Assembly: GCF_963378075.1 (NCBI RefSeq) | Contig: NZ_OY726394.1 | Coordinates: 62,001 to 126,000, forward strand | Length of the DNA: 64,000 nt | DNA from: Mycolicibacter sp. MU0083 | GTDB taxonomy: Bacteria; Actinomycetota; Actinomycetes; Mycobacteriales; Mycobacteriaceae | Direction: 5' to 3' | Part shown: positions 52,572 through 59,624 of the stretch, piece by piece | How the letters are laid out: each line of letters opens with the position of its first letter | Position numbering within the stretch: the stretch's first letter is position 1 | Program-made: the position numbers and the translations under genes | Notes under the pieces: generated by a model | Told to the model about the DNA's origin: nothing | Databases searched by the model: none | What the model saw: the letters and a program-made list of their open reading frames with translations, nothing else

Positions 52572-53077
52572 GCGGCACCGGCTCCGAGCGGGACGGCCAG
52601 CGCGCCAAGGTCTACGCCGCGGAGGCCTTCGTCCGCACCCTGTTCGACCGTGCGGCATCGGCGGGCTCGCGCAGTGTGGAGTTCTTCGGTGCGACGTTGA
52701 CCCTGCCGCCGGAGGCCCGGTTCGGCTCGGTGGCGGCGGTGCAGCGCTACGTCGAGGAGGTGCTGGCATTGCCGTCGGTGGCAGACCGGTGGCCGGGCGC
52801 CGGTGTTCCGGCGGTGCGGGCACGACGCGGTGTCACGGCCGCACACTACGAAAACCGGGGCGCCGCAGGCGTCATCGCGGTTCCGGAGCAGCCCGGTGTG
52901 GAGTGGGCGTTGCGGGAACTGGTGGTGCTGCACGAGATCGCCCACCATCTGTCCGGCGCCCGGCCGGCGCACGGCCCGGAATTCGTCGCCGCATTCTGCG
53001 AATTGGCGGAGCTGGTGATGGGCCCGGAACTGGGTTACGTGTTGCGGGTGGTGTTCGCCAAGGAAGGGGTGCGGTGA
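52568..53077 (+). CDS. Putative zinc metallohydrolase, SprT-like (Rv0185-like)
   Basis: 169 residues with the zincin motif HEIAHHLSG and a downstream His (PAHGPEF), giving HExxH plus H. It matches the mycobacterial metallohydrolase family (Rv0185 has the same length). The N-terminus is SERDGQRAKVYAAEAFVRTLFD. Probably a cytoplasmic protein with peptidase-like fold; the substrate is unknown. It overlaps the DUF2786 gene by 4 bp, and its stop overlaps the broken transglutaminase start. Confidence 0.85.
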   Translation: MSGTGSERDGQRAKVYAAEAFVRTLFDRAASAGSRSVEFFGATLTLPPEARFGSVAAVQRYVEEVLALPSVADRWPGAGVPAVRARRGVTAAHYENRGAAGVIAVPEQPGVEWALRELVVLHEIAHHLSGARPAHGPEFVAAFCELAELVMGPELGYVLRVVFAKEGVR

Positions 53078-53518
53078 GCGTGGGCGGTGTTGTTGGATCA
53101 CTTGAAGCGGCAATGCCGGAAGACTTTCTGGGCGAAGACGAGTTCATCGAGTGCTCGGATCCGCAGGTGTCGGCGCTGGCGGCTTTCACCCGAGCCGCGT
53201 TCGAGTGGGTGCGCGACCGGGTGGGGCACTCCTGGGATGTCGGGGATCCCCGCCGGGTTGTGCTACCAGCGCCTGGTGGACGGGGACGGGCATGTTTTGC
53301 ACGGACTGGTGGCGGTCTACCTCGACGGAGCCTGGCACCGCCAGGATGCGCGGGGGAACAAGGACGGCGTCGACGCCCAGTTCTGTTTGGGCACTGAGAG
53401 GTTGGCGCGGCCGGTCGATGAGTCGTTGGGCGAGATCGACTACCCGCAGCTCTATGTGTCCCCGGTGCTGGCGCTCTGCGACGGTGGCCTGCCGAACCGC
53501 CTCGACGACATCCGGTGA
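53074..53518 (+). pseudogene. Transglutaminase-like protein, internally deleted and frameshifted
   Basis: From the GTG at 53074 the frame gives about 57 residues of a transglutaminase-like N-terminus: ECSDPQVSALAAFTRAAFEW, VRDRVGHSWDVGDP. At GGGGATCCCC (53242-53251) the reading continues in a different frame as GIPAGLCYQRLVDGDGHVLHGLVAVYLDGAWHR and on to a normal end (DYPQLYVSPVL...NRLDDIR). In this family a 30-40 residue stretch with the catalytic Cys (GxCYxKSHLL-like) normally separates the two parts. It is absent, so the gene is non-functional. Its start overlaps the upstream stop (GTGA). Confidence 0.7.
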
Positions 53519-53560
53519 CGCACGACGAGTGACGTTGTGCGCCACCGGACCTGATCGTCG

Positions 53561-53707
53561 TCAGCCGATGGCGACCAGTTCGTCGCCGCAGGTGCAGCGA
53601 TAGGACACGTCAGCGCCCGGGCAACCGCATGCCGACTCGATACGGACTCGGCATCCGCAACCGCTGTGCCCGCAGGTCAGGACTGATCCGGTCGGGTAGT
53701 TCGCCAT
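53561..53707 (-). CDS. mymT: MymT-like copper metallothionein, 48 residues
   Basis: ATG at 53707, GAAAGGTGAG upstream, TGA at 53563-53561. The protein begins [20 protein letters not shown] and continues with SACGCPG and [10 protein letters not shown]. Seven cysteines (12, 17, 19, 27, 29, 38, 40) are spaced as in M. tuberculosis MymT, with the C-x4-C-x-C, C-x-C and C-x-C clusters and the final CGDEL. MymT binds several Cu(I) ions and protects against copper. A RicR-type box and TATGAT element lie upstream. The gene is short and easily missed by gene finders. Position just before Rv0188-like and ilvD agrees with M. tuberculosis. Confidence 0.88.
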   Translation of the reverse strand: MANYPTGSVLTCGHSGCGCRVRIESACGCPGADVSYRCTCGDELVAIG

Positions 53708-53760
53708 CGGTCTCACCTTTCTTCAGGGGTTCCCGGCGGTCGCCGAGAGCCTCGATCATA

Positions 53761-53775
53761 TACCCTATAGGGGTA
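53761..53775 (-). promoter_or_regulatory. RicR box of mymT
   Basis: TACCC-TATAG-GGGTA is a TACCC-N5-GGGTA palindrome next to a minus-strand TATGAT -10 element (53760-53755). An additional GGGGGTAT half-site follows at 53776-53783. The same core occurs upstream of the ricR operon. RicR releases DNA when it binds Cu(I), turning mymT on. Confidence 0.75.
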
Positions 53776-53878
53776 GGGGGTATATAGGGAAGTGGCGCCG
53801 GAACGGCGGCGGTTTCGGGCCGGGTTTTTCGTTGCTGGCCAAGCGTGCGCGAGCGTAATCTTGGAACAGATGGATGGG

Positions 53879-53906
53879 TGCAACAGGCGCCAAACCTCCT
53901 GTTGCA
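53879..53906 (+). promoter_or_regulatory. Hairpin in the leader of the SPW gene
   Basis: TGCAACAGG (53879-53887) and CCTGTTGCA (53898-53906) form a perfect 9-bp stem with a 10-nt loop, 18 nt before the ATG. An alternative hairpin, CTGTT-GCAT-AACAG (53899-53912), uses the same right arm and ends at the ribosome site AGAAAGG. The two are mutually exclusive. A TAATCT -10 element is at 53856-53861. Confidence 0.5.
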
Positions 53907-53924
53907 TAACAGAAAGGTTGCGAA

Positions 53925-54362
53925 ATGAGTACAGTCCATTCATCAATCGAAAGCCACCCCGACCTGTTAGCTCTGCGTGCGCGGTACGGGCGCGTCGCGG
54001 AATCGATGGCAGCGCAGGGAACCTTCGGATTGACACTGCTGGCGGCCATCTACGGGGCGCTGTCCCCCTGGATCGCCGGATTCGATGCGACCACCGCGAT
54101 GGCCGTCAACGATCTGATCGTGGGACTGTGCGTGGCGTTCCTGGCTACCGGAATGGCGGCAGCACTGGACCGCATGCACGGGCTGGCCTGGACGCTGCCG
54201 GTGTTCGGGGCGTGGTTCGTGGTGTCACCGTGGATCCTGGTGCACGGTTCGCCGAGCCCGGAACTGGTGTGGTCGAACGTGATCGTGGGCGCGGTGTTGA
54301 CCGTGCTCGGGTTCGGTGCCGCCTACCTCGGTATGCGGGCCCGCGGCGAGGCGCGTCGCTGA
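53925..54362 (+). CDS. SPW-repeat membrane protein (Rv0188-like)
   Basis: 145 residues with four hydrophobic segments and two SPW motifs: ALSPWIAGFDAT and VVSPWILVHGSP. N-terminus MSTVHSSIESHPDLLALRARY. SPW proteins are small four-helix membrane proteins of unknown function; Rv0188 is close in length. The leader contains a strong hairpin. It is divergent from mymT and convergent with ilvD (4 bp gap). Confidence 0.88.
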   Translation: MSTVHSSIESHPDLLALRARYGRVAESMAAQGTFGLTLLAAIYGALSPWIAGFDATTAMAVNDLIVGLCVAFLATGMAAALDRMHGLAWTLPVFGAWFVVSPWILVHGSPSPELVWSNVIVGAVLTVLGFGAAYLGMRARGEARR

Positions 54363-54366
54363 GGGC

Positions 54367-56088
54367 TCAGCCGCAGACGGCGCCGATCGCGGCGGAGCCC
54401 ACCAGCTTGCGGTACTTGGCCAGCACGCCGGTGGTGTAACGCGGCGCGGGCGGGGTGAAACCCTCTGCCCGGGCAGCGAACTCATCCGGATCGGCGAGCA
54501 CGTCCAGGGTCGCGTTGGCCACGTCGAGGCGGATCCTGTCGCCGTCGCGCAGGAACGCCACCGGACCACCGTCCACCGCCTCCGGGGCGATGTGGCCGAC
54601 GCACAGGCCGGTGGTGCCGCCGGAGAACCGGCCGTCGGTCAGCAGCAGCACGTCCTTGCCCAGGCCGGCGCCCTTGATGGCGCCGGTGATCGCCAGCATC
54701 TCCCGCATGCCGGGGCCGCCCTTGGGGCCCTCGTAGCGGATCACCACGGCGTCGCCGGCGCTGATCGTGCCGTCCTCCAGCGCGTCCAACGCGGCTCGCT
54801 CACCGTCGAAAACCCTTGCGGTGCCCTCGAAGACGTCGGAGTCGAACCCGGCGGACTTGACCACCGCGCCCTCCGGCGCCAGCGATCCGTGCAGGATGGT
54901 GATGCCCCCGGTCGGGTGGATCGGGTTGGTCAGGGCGTGCAGCACCTTGCCGTCGACCACCGGGGGGTTGAGCTCGGCGATGTTCTCGGCCATGGTCTTG
55001 CCGGTCACGGTCAGGCAGTCGCCGTGCAGCAGACCGGCTTCCAGCAGCGTCTTGAGCATGACCGGCACCCCGCCGATCTTGTCGATGTCGTACATGACAT
55101 GCGCGCCGAACGGCTTCACATCGGCCAGGTGCGGCACCTTCGCGCCGACCCGGGAGAAGTCGGCCAGGGTGAGGTCCACCTCGGCTTCGCGGGCGATCGC
55201 GAGCAGGTGCAGCACCGCGTTGGTGGAGCCGCCGAAGGCCATCACCACCGCGATCGCGTTCTCGAACGCCTCCTTGGTCAAGATGTCGCGGGCGGTGATG
55301 CCGCGGCGCAACAACTCCACCACGGCGGCCCCGCTGCGGCGGGCGTAGCCGTCGCGGCGGCGATCGACCGCCGGTGGCGAGGCGCTGCCCGGCAGTGACA
55401 TGCCCAGTGCCTCGGCGGCGCTGGCCATGGTGTTGGCGGTGTACATGCCGCCGCAGGCGCCCTCGCCCGGACAGATGGCCCGCTCGATGGTGTCGACGTC
55501 CTCCTGGGACATCAGGCCACGCGAACATGCGCCGACGGCCTCGAAGGCGTCGATGATCGTCACCTCGCGCTCGGTGCCGTCGGACAGCTGCGCGTAACCG
55601 GGCATGGTGGAGCCGGCGTAGAGGAAGACCGAGGCCAGGTCCAACCGCGCCGCGGCCATCAGCATGCCGGGCAGCGACTTGTCGCAGCCGGCCAGCAGCA
55701 CCGAGCCGTCCAACCGCTCGGCGCACATCACGGTCTCGACGCTGTCGGCGATCACCTCGCGGCTCACCAGCGAGAAGTGCATGCCCTCGTGGCCCATCGA
55801 GATGCCGTCGGAGACCGAGATGGTGCCGAACTCCAGCGGGTACCCGCCGGCCTCGAGCACGCCCTCCTTGGCGGCCTTGGCCAACCGGTCCAGCGACAGG
55901 TTGCACGGCGTGATCTCGTTCCACGACGAGGCCACCCCGATCTGCGGCTTGGCGAAGTCGTCGTCGCCCATGCCGACTGCGCGCAACATGCCGCGGGCGG
56001 CGGTCTTCTCCAGGCCGTCGGTGACGTCCCGACTGCGCGGTTTGATGTCGACGGACGGGTTCGAGCCGTTGCTGCTGCCAGATTTCAC
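54367..56088 (-). CDS. ilvD: Dihydroxy-acid dehydratase IlvD
   Basis: 573 residues from a GTG at 56088. Cluster ligand cysteines: Cys62 (ITPCNLSLD), Cys135 ([10 protein letters not shown]) and the [16 protein letters not shown] loop (206-221). [16 protein letters not shown] and [20 protein letters not shown] are further hallmarks. It converts 2,3-dihydroxy-isovalerate and -methylvalerate to 2-oxo acids in valine/isoleucine synthesis, using a [2Fe-2S] cluster. The cluster is a known copper target, which makes its location beside mymT and ricR suggestive. The upstream gap carries the ricR operon box. Confidence 0.95.
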   Translation of the reverse strand: MKSGSSNGSNPSVDIKPRSRDVTDGLEKTAARGMLRAVGMGDDDFAKPQIGVASSWNEITPCNLSLDRLAKAAKEGVLEAGGYPLEFGTISVSDGISMGHEGMHFSLVSREVIADSVETVMCAERLDGSVLLAGCDKSLPGMLMAAARLDLASVFLYAGSTMPGYAQLSDGTEREVTIIDAFEAVGACSRGLMSQEDVDTIERAICPGEGACGGMYTANTMASAAEALGMSLPGSASPPAVDRRRDGYARRSGAAVVELLRRGITARDILTKEAFENAIAVVMAFGGSTNAVLHLLAIAREAEVDLTLADFSRVGAKVPHLADVKPFGAHVMYDIDKIGGVPVMLKTLLEAGLLHGDCLTVTGKTMAENIAELNPPVVDGKVLHALTNPIHPTGGITILHGSLAPEGAVVKSAGFDSDVFEGTARVFDGERAALDALEDGTISAGDAVVIRYEGPKGGPGMREMLAITGAIKGAGLGKDVLLLTDGRFSGGTTGLCVGHIAPEAVDGGPVAFLRDGDRIRLDVANATLDVLADPDEFAARAEGFTPPAPRYTTGVLAKYRKLVGSAAIGAVCG

Positions 56089-56133
56089 CCGATCAGTATG
56101 CCGCTAGGTCCGGACCGGTCAAAACGGATAAAA

Positions 56134-56150
56134 ATACCCCGCGGGGGTAT
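56134..56150 (+). promoter_or_regulatory. RicR box of the DUF305-ricR operon
   Basis: ATACCCC-GCG-GGGGTAT is a perfect palindrome containing TACCC-N5-GGGTA. It ends 4 nt before the TATTGT -10 element (56155-56160), which is 6 nt from the ATG at 56167. The box therefore covers the promoter spacer, as expected for repression by RicR. Confidence 0.8.
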
Positions 56151-56166
56151 GCGTTATTGTGGCGGG

Positions 56167-56739
56167 ATGAGGGCAGGTCTGATCGTGGTCGTCGCGCTGG
56201 CCGTCGGGATCGCCGCCGGTGGCTGCCACCGGGCGCCCGCACCGCCCGCCGAGGTGTCGACCACCGCGGTGGGGATGCGGGCGGCCAGTCCCGAGGACAT
56301 GGCGTTCCTGGAGCGCATCGTCATCCATCACCAGCAGGCACTGGAGCTGACCGACATGGTCGGCCGGCAGAGCACCGATGCGCAGTTGCTGCAGCTCGCC
56401 GACCAGATCGCGGCCCAGCAGCGCACCCAACTGCAGGGCTGCCAGGCGCAGCTGCTGCAGTGGGAGGCGCCGGGCCTGCCCGCCGACCAGCGCGACCCGG
56501 CCACCATCGCCGGAATGGTCGATCAGGCGACCCTGGACAAGCTGCGCGGTCTGAGCGGACCGGAGTTCGGCCGGATGTGGCTGACCACGATGATCGACCA
56601 CCACCGCGGCGCGATAACGATGGCGCGCCAGGAGATGGCGGTCGGCCAGAGCCCGGAGGCCGTCAGCATCGCGCAGTCCCTGGTGCCGCTGCAGCAGGCC
56701 GAGATCGACCAGATGAACCGACTGCTGGGGGAGCCATGA
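56167..56739 (+). CDS. DUF305 protein, exported, RicR-controlled
   Basis: 190 residues. N-terminal signal (RAGLIVVVALAVGIAAGGC) with a possible lipobox ending in Cys. The DUF305 core has MAFLERIVIHHQQALELTDMV and WLTTMIDHHRGAITMARQEM, two HH motifs on paired helices, with several further His/Met. The family is found with copper resistance genes and may bind metal outside the membrane. Its promoter has a RicR box, and its stop overlaps ricR by 4 bp, so it belongs to the copper response. Confidence 0.85.
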   Translation: MRAGLIVVVALAVGIAAGGCHRAPAPPAEVSTTAVGMRAASPEDMAFLERIVIHHQQALELTDMVGRQSTDAQLLQLADQIAAQQRTQLQGCQAQLLQWEAPGLPADQRDPATIAGMVDQATLDKLRGLSGPEFGRMWLTTMIDHHRGAITMARQEMAVGQSPEAVSIAQSLVPLQQAEIDQMNRLLGEP

Positions 56740-57029
56740 GCGAATCGGAGCCGGGCTACGCGGCGGGCAAGGAGAACTACGCCAAGCGGCTGCGGCGCAT
56801 CGAGGGGCAGGTGCGCGGCATCGCCAAGATGATCGACGAGGACAAGTACTGCATCGACGTCCTCACCCAGATCAGCGCCGTCCACAGCGCGCTGCGGTCG
56901 GTGGCGCTGAACCTGCTCGACGAGCATCTGGTGCACTGCGTCAGCGGGGCGGCCACCGCCGGCGGGGCCGAGGCCGACGCCAAACTCGCCGAAGCCTCCG
57001 CGGCGATCGCGCGATTGGTTCGTTCCTGA
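56736..57029 (+). CDS. ricR: Copper-sensing repressor RicR (CsoR family)
   Basis: 97 residues, near the length of M. tuberculosis RicR (Rv0190). KRLRRIEGQVRGIAKMIDEDKYCIDVL is the CsoR/RcnR helical signature. Cu(I) ligands Cys39, His64 and Cys68 occur with the CsoR spacing (C-x24-H-x3-C). It binds TACCC-N5-GGGTA boxes and is released by copper. Genes in its regulon here are mymT and DUF305-ricR itself. ATGA overlap with the DUF305 gene indicates autoregulation. Confidence 0.92.
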   Translation: MSESEPGYAAGKENYAKRLRRIEGQVRGIAKMIDEDKYCIDVLTQISAVHSALRSVALNLLDEHLVHCVSGAATAGGAEADAKLAEASAAIARLVRS

Positions 57030-57059
57030 ACCTGCGCGCCGATACGCTGCCCCCAACAC

Positions 57060-58271
57060 ATGACTGTCGAATCCGGAACCACCCGATCGGGACCGTGGAC
57101 GCCGCGGACCACTGCCCAGTTGGCGATCCTGTCCGCCGCCGCTTTCATCTACGCCACCGCCGAGATCCTGCCGGTCGGCGCACTGCCCGCGATCTCGGCG
57201 GGCCTGGGCGTCAGCGAGGCGCTGGTCGGAACCCTGCTGGCCTGGTACGCGGTGGTGGCGGCGGCGACCACGCTGCCGCTGGTGCGTGCGACGGCGTTCT
57301 GGCCGCGCCGCCGGGTGCTGCTGCTGACCCTGGTCTGCCTGACCGCCTCCCAGGTGATCTCGGCGATGGCGCCGAACTTCGCGGTGCTGGCGGGCGGGCG
57401 GGCGCTGTGCGCGGTCACCCACGGGCTGATGTGGTCGGTGCTGGCGCCCATCGCCACCCGACTGGTGCCGCCCAGCCACTCCGGTCGTGCGACGACGGCG
57501 ATCTATGTCGGCACCAGCCTGGCCCTGGTGGTCGGTATCCCGCTGACCTCGGCGATGAGTCTGCTGTGGGGGTGGCGACTGGCCGTGGTGGTGATCACCG
57601 TGGCGGCGGCGGCCATCACGGTGGCGGCCCGGTTCGCGTTGCCGGCCCTGGTGCTCAGCACCGACCAGTTGGCATTGGTCGGTCGGCACCACTACCGCAA
57701 CCGGCGACTGCTGGCGGTGAGCACGCTGATGCTGATCGCGGTGACCGGGCACTTCATCTCCTACACCTTCATCGCGGTGATCATCGGCGACGTGGTGGGC
57801 GTGCCGGGCGCCCGGCTGGCCTGGCTGCTGGCCGCGTTCGGTGCCGCCGGCCTGATCGCGATGCCGCTGCTGGCCCGGCCGGCGGATCACCGACCGAAGC
57901 TGGTCACCGGAGGCTGTATGGCGGCGATGTCGACCGCTTTCGTGGTGCTGGCGGCGCTGTCGGTCGGCGGGCACTACAGCGCCGGCACGACGGTGGTGGG
58001 CGCGATCGCGATCGTGCTGTGGGGGGCGATGGCGATGGCCGTCTCGCCGATGCTGCAATCGGCGGCGATGCACACCGCGCCCGACGATCCCGACGGCGCC
58101 TCGGGGCTGTATGTGACGGCCTTCCAGATCGGGATCACCGGGGGCTCGCTGGTCGGCGGCCTGCTGTTCGAGCGGGCCGGAACCTCGATGATGTTGGTCG
58201 CGTCGGCGGTGCTGGTGGGGGTCTCGGCGTTGGGTATCGCCGCCAGCAGGCGGCTGTTCGTAGTTCCCTGA
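57060..58271 (+). CDS. MFS transporter (Rv0191-like)
   Basis: 403 residues with about 12 membrane segments. The first helix carries FIYATAEILPVGALPAISAGLGVSEALVG, the drug:H+ antiporter-1 pattern. RRRVLLLTLVCLTASQVISAMAPNFAVLAGGRALCAVTHGLMWS follows in helices 3-4 (motif A region). Rv0191-type exporters have been linked to arabinose/chloramphenicol efflux. It starts 30 bp after ricR, so it may share the transcript, though a TACGCT element lies upstream. Confidence 0.88.
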   Translation: MTVESGTTRSGPWTPRTTAQLAILSAAAFIYATAEILPVGALPAISAGLGVSEALVGTLLAWYAVVAAATTLPLVRATAFWPRRRVLLLTLVCLTASQVISAMAPNFAVLAGGRALCAVTHGLMWSVLAPIATRLVPPSHSGRATTAIYVGTSLALVVGIPLTSAMSLLWGWRLAVVVITVAAAAITVAARFALPALVLSTDQLALVGRHHYRNRRLLAVSTLMLIAVTGHFISYTFIAVIIGDVVGVPGARLAWLLAAFGAAGLIAMPLLARPADHRPKLVTGGCMAAMSTAFVVLAALSVGGHYSAGTTVVGAIAIVLWGAMAMAVSPMLQSAAMHTAPDDPDGASGLYVTAFQIGITGGSLVGGLLFERAGTSMMLVASAVLVGVSALGIAASRRLFVVP

Positions 58272-58431
58272 CGGGACCGCGGCGGTAACGTTCACCACTC
58301 GCCGGGACGGTGAAATCCCTGTTCAATAGCCTCTCGATGTGGACATTCCGGTGCTTGCCGCAGATCGCGACAGTTAGCTGACGTTCGCGTTATGCCACAC
58401 TTGGGTCAAGTTTGTGACCGGAGGTATGTAG

Positions 58432-59591
58432 ATGTCGGGATGGAAGCTCATCCGGGTCGGGGCCTGGCTGGGTACCGCGGGATTGGCCGCGGGACTCACG
58501 CTGGGGTGCGGATCGGCGCTCGCCGATCCGCCGCAACAGCCCGCCGACCCGGCCGCGGCGGACGCCGGCCCGGCGGTGGCGCCCCCCGCACCCGAACTAC
58601 CGCCGCCTCCGCCCGAGCTGCCGCCGCCTCCGCCGGAGGTGTTGCCGCCCCGGCGGCGCTACCCCCGCCGCCCGAGCCGGTGCCGCCGGCGCCGCCCGTC
58701 CCGCCGGTACCGCCGGGCGCGCCCGAGGGCGTCCCGTCGGGTCCGGAGGCACCGACCGACCCGGCCAATCCCGCCAATCCGGCCAATCCCGCCGATTCGA
58801 CCGCGACGGCACCGTCGACCGCGGTACCGGCGGCCGCCTCGGGCCCGATCGTCGGGCAGAACCCGGAGCCGTTCACCGGAACGCCGCCGTTCCTGCCGCC
58901 GACCTTCAACCCGCTCAACGGGTCGATGGTGGGTGTCGCCAAGCCGATCATCATCGACTTCCAGCGGCCGATCGCCGACAAGGCACTGGCCGAGCAGGCC
59001 ATCCACATCTCGTCGACCCCGCCGGTGTCCGGCAAGTTCTACTGGATGACCCCCAGCCAGGTGCGGTGGCGTCCGTTCAACTTCTGGCCGGCCAACACCG
59101 TCGTCAACATCGATGCCGGCGGCACCAAGTCGAGCTTCCGCACCGGTGACGCCCTGGTGGCCACCGCCGACGACAAGACCCACCAGATGACCATCACCCG
59201 CGACGGCAAGGTGGAGAAGGTCTTCCCGATGTCGATGGGCATGTCCAGCGGCGGCCACGAGACCCCCAACGGCACCTACTACGTCCTGGAGAAGATGTCC
59301 ACGCTGGTGATGGACTCCTCGACCTACGGGGTCCCGGTCAACTCCACCTACGGCTACAAGGTCACCGTGCAGGACGCGGTGCGCATCGACAACAGCGGCG
59401 GCTTCGTGCACAGCGCCCCGTGGTCGGTCAACGACCAGGGCAAGCGCAACGTCAGCCACGGCTGCATCAACCTCAGCCCCGCCAACGCCAAGTGGTTCTT
59501 CGACAACTTCGGCAGCGGTGACCCGGTGGTGGTGAAGAACTCCGTCGGGACCTACACCAAGAACGACGGCGCCCAAGACTGGCAGATGTAG
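58432..59591 (+). pseudogene. L,D-transpeptidase (Rv0192/LdtMt4-like) with a frameshift between signal peptide and catalytic domain
   Basis: The ATG at 58432 opens a clear signal peptide ([20 protein letters not shown]...GSALA-DPP) and Pro-rich linker. After VLPP (about 58642-58650) the catalytic part continues in another frame: [19 protein letters not shown], then a Big-like domain ([22 protein letters not shown]) and YkuD domain ending [17 protein letters not shown] (catalytic Cys in SHGCxN). One G is apparently missing near the CCCC run at 58648-58651. With it restored the protein has 386 residues. As written, the catalytic domain would lack export. An upstream ATG at 58392 is in its frame but gives no signal peptide. 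Such enzymes make 3-3 peptidoglycan cross-links. Confidence 0.75.
58594..58635 (+). repeat. Tandem 21-bp repeat in the L,D-transpeptidase linker
   Basis: Two 21-bp units (58594-58614 and 58615-58635), each encoding ELPPPPP and differing at few bases, with a partial third copy to about 58650. Slippage here or sequencing difficulty could explain the nearby frameshift. Confidence 0.6.
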
Positions 59592-59624
59592 GGGCGCGCT
59601 AGGCGGCTGGAGCGGGGCGGAGCC

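Noticed and set aside
54316-55398. Long plus-strand frame over ilvD
   Set aside because: Shadow of the minus-strand ilvD gene, which shows all family motifs.
58392-58640. Alternative ATG at 58392 as the true start of the L,D-transpeptidase
   Set aside because: It is in the catalytic frame but its N-terminus lacks a signal peptide and is Arg/Gly-rich; the frame from 58432 has a clear signal peptide and Pro-rich repeats, so a frameshift explains the data better.
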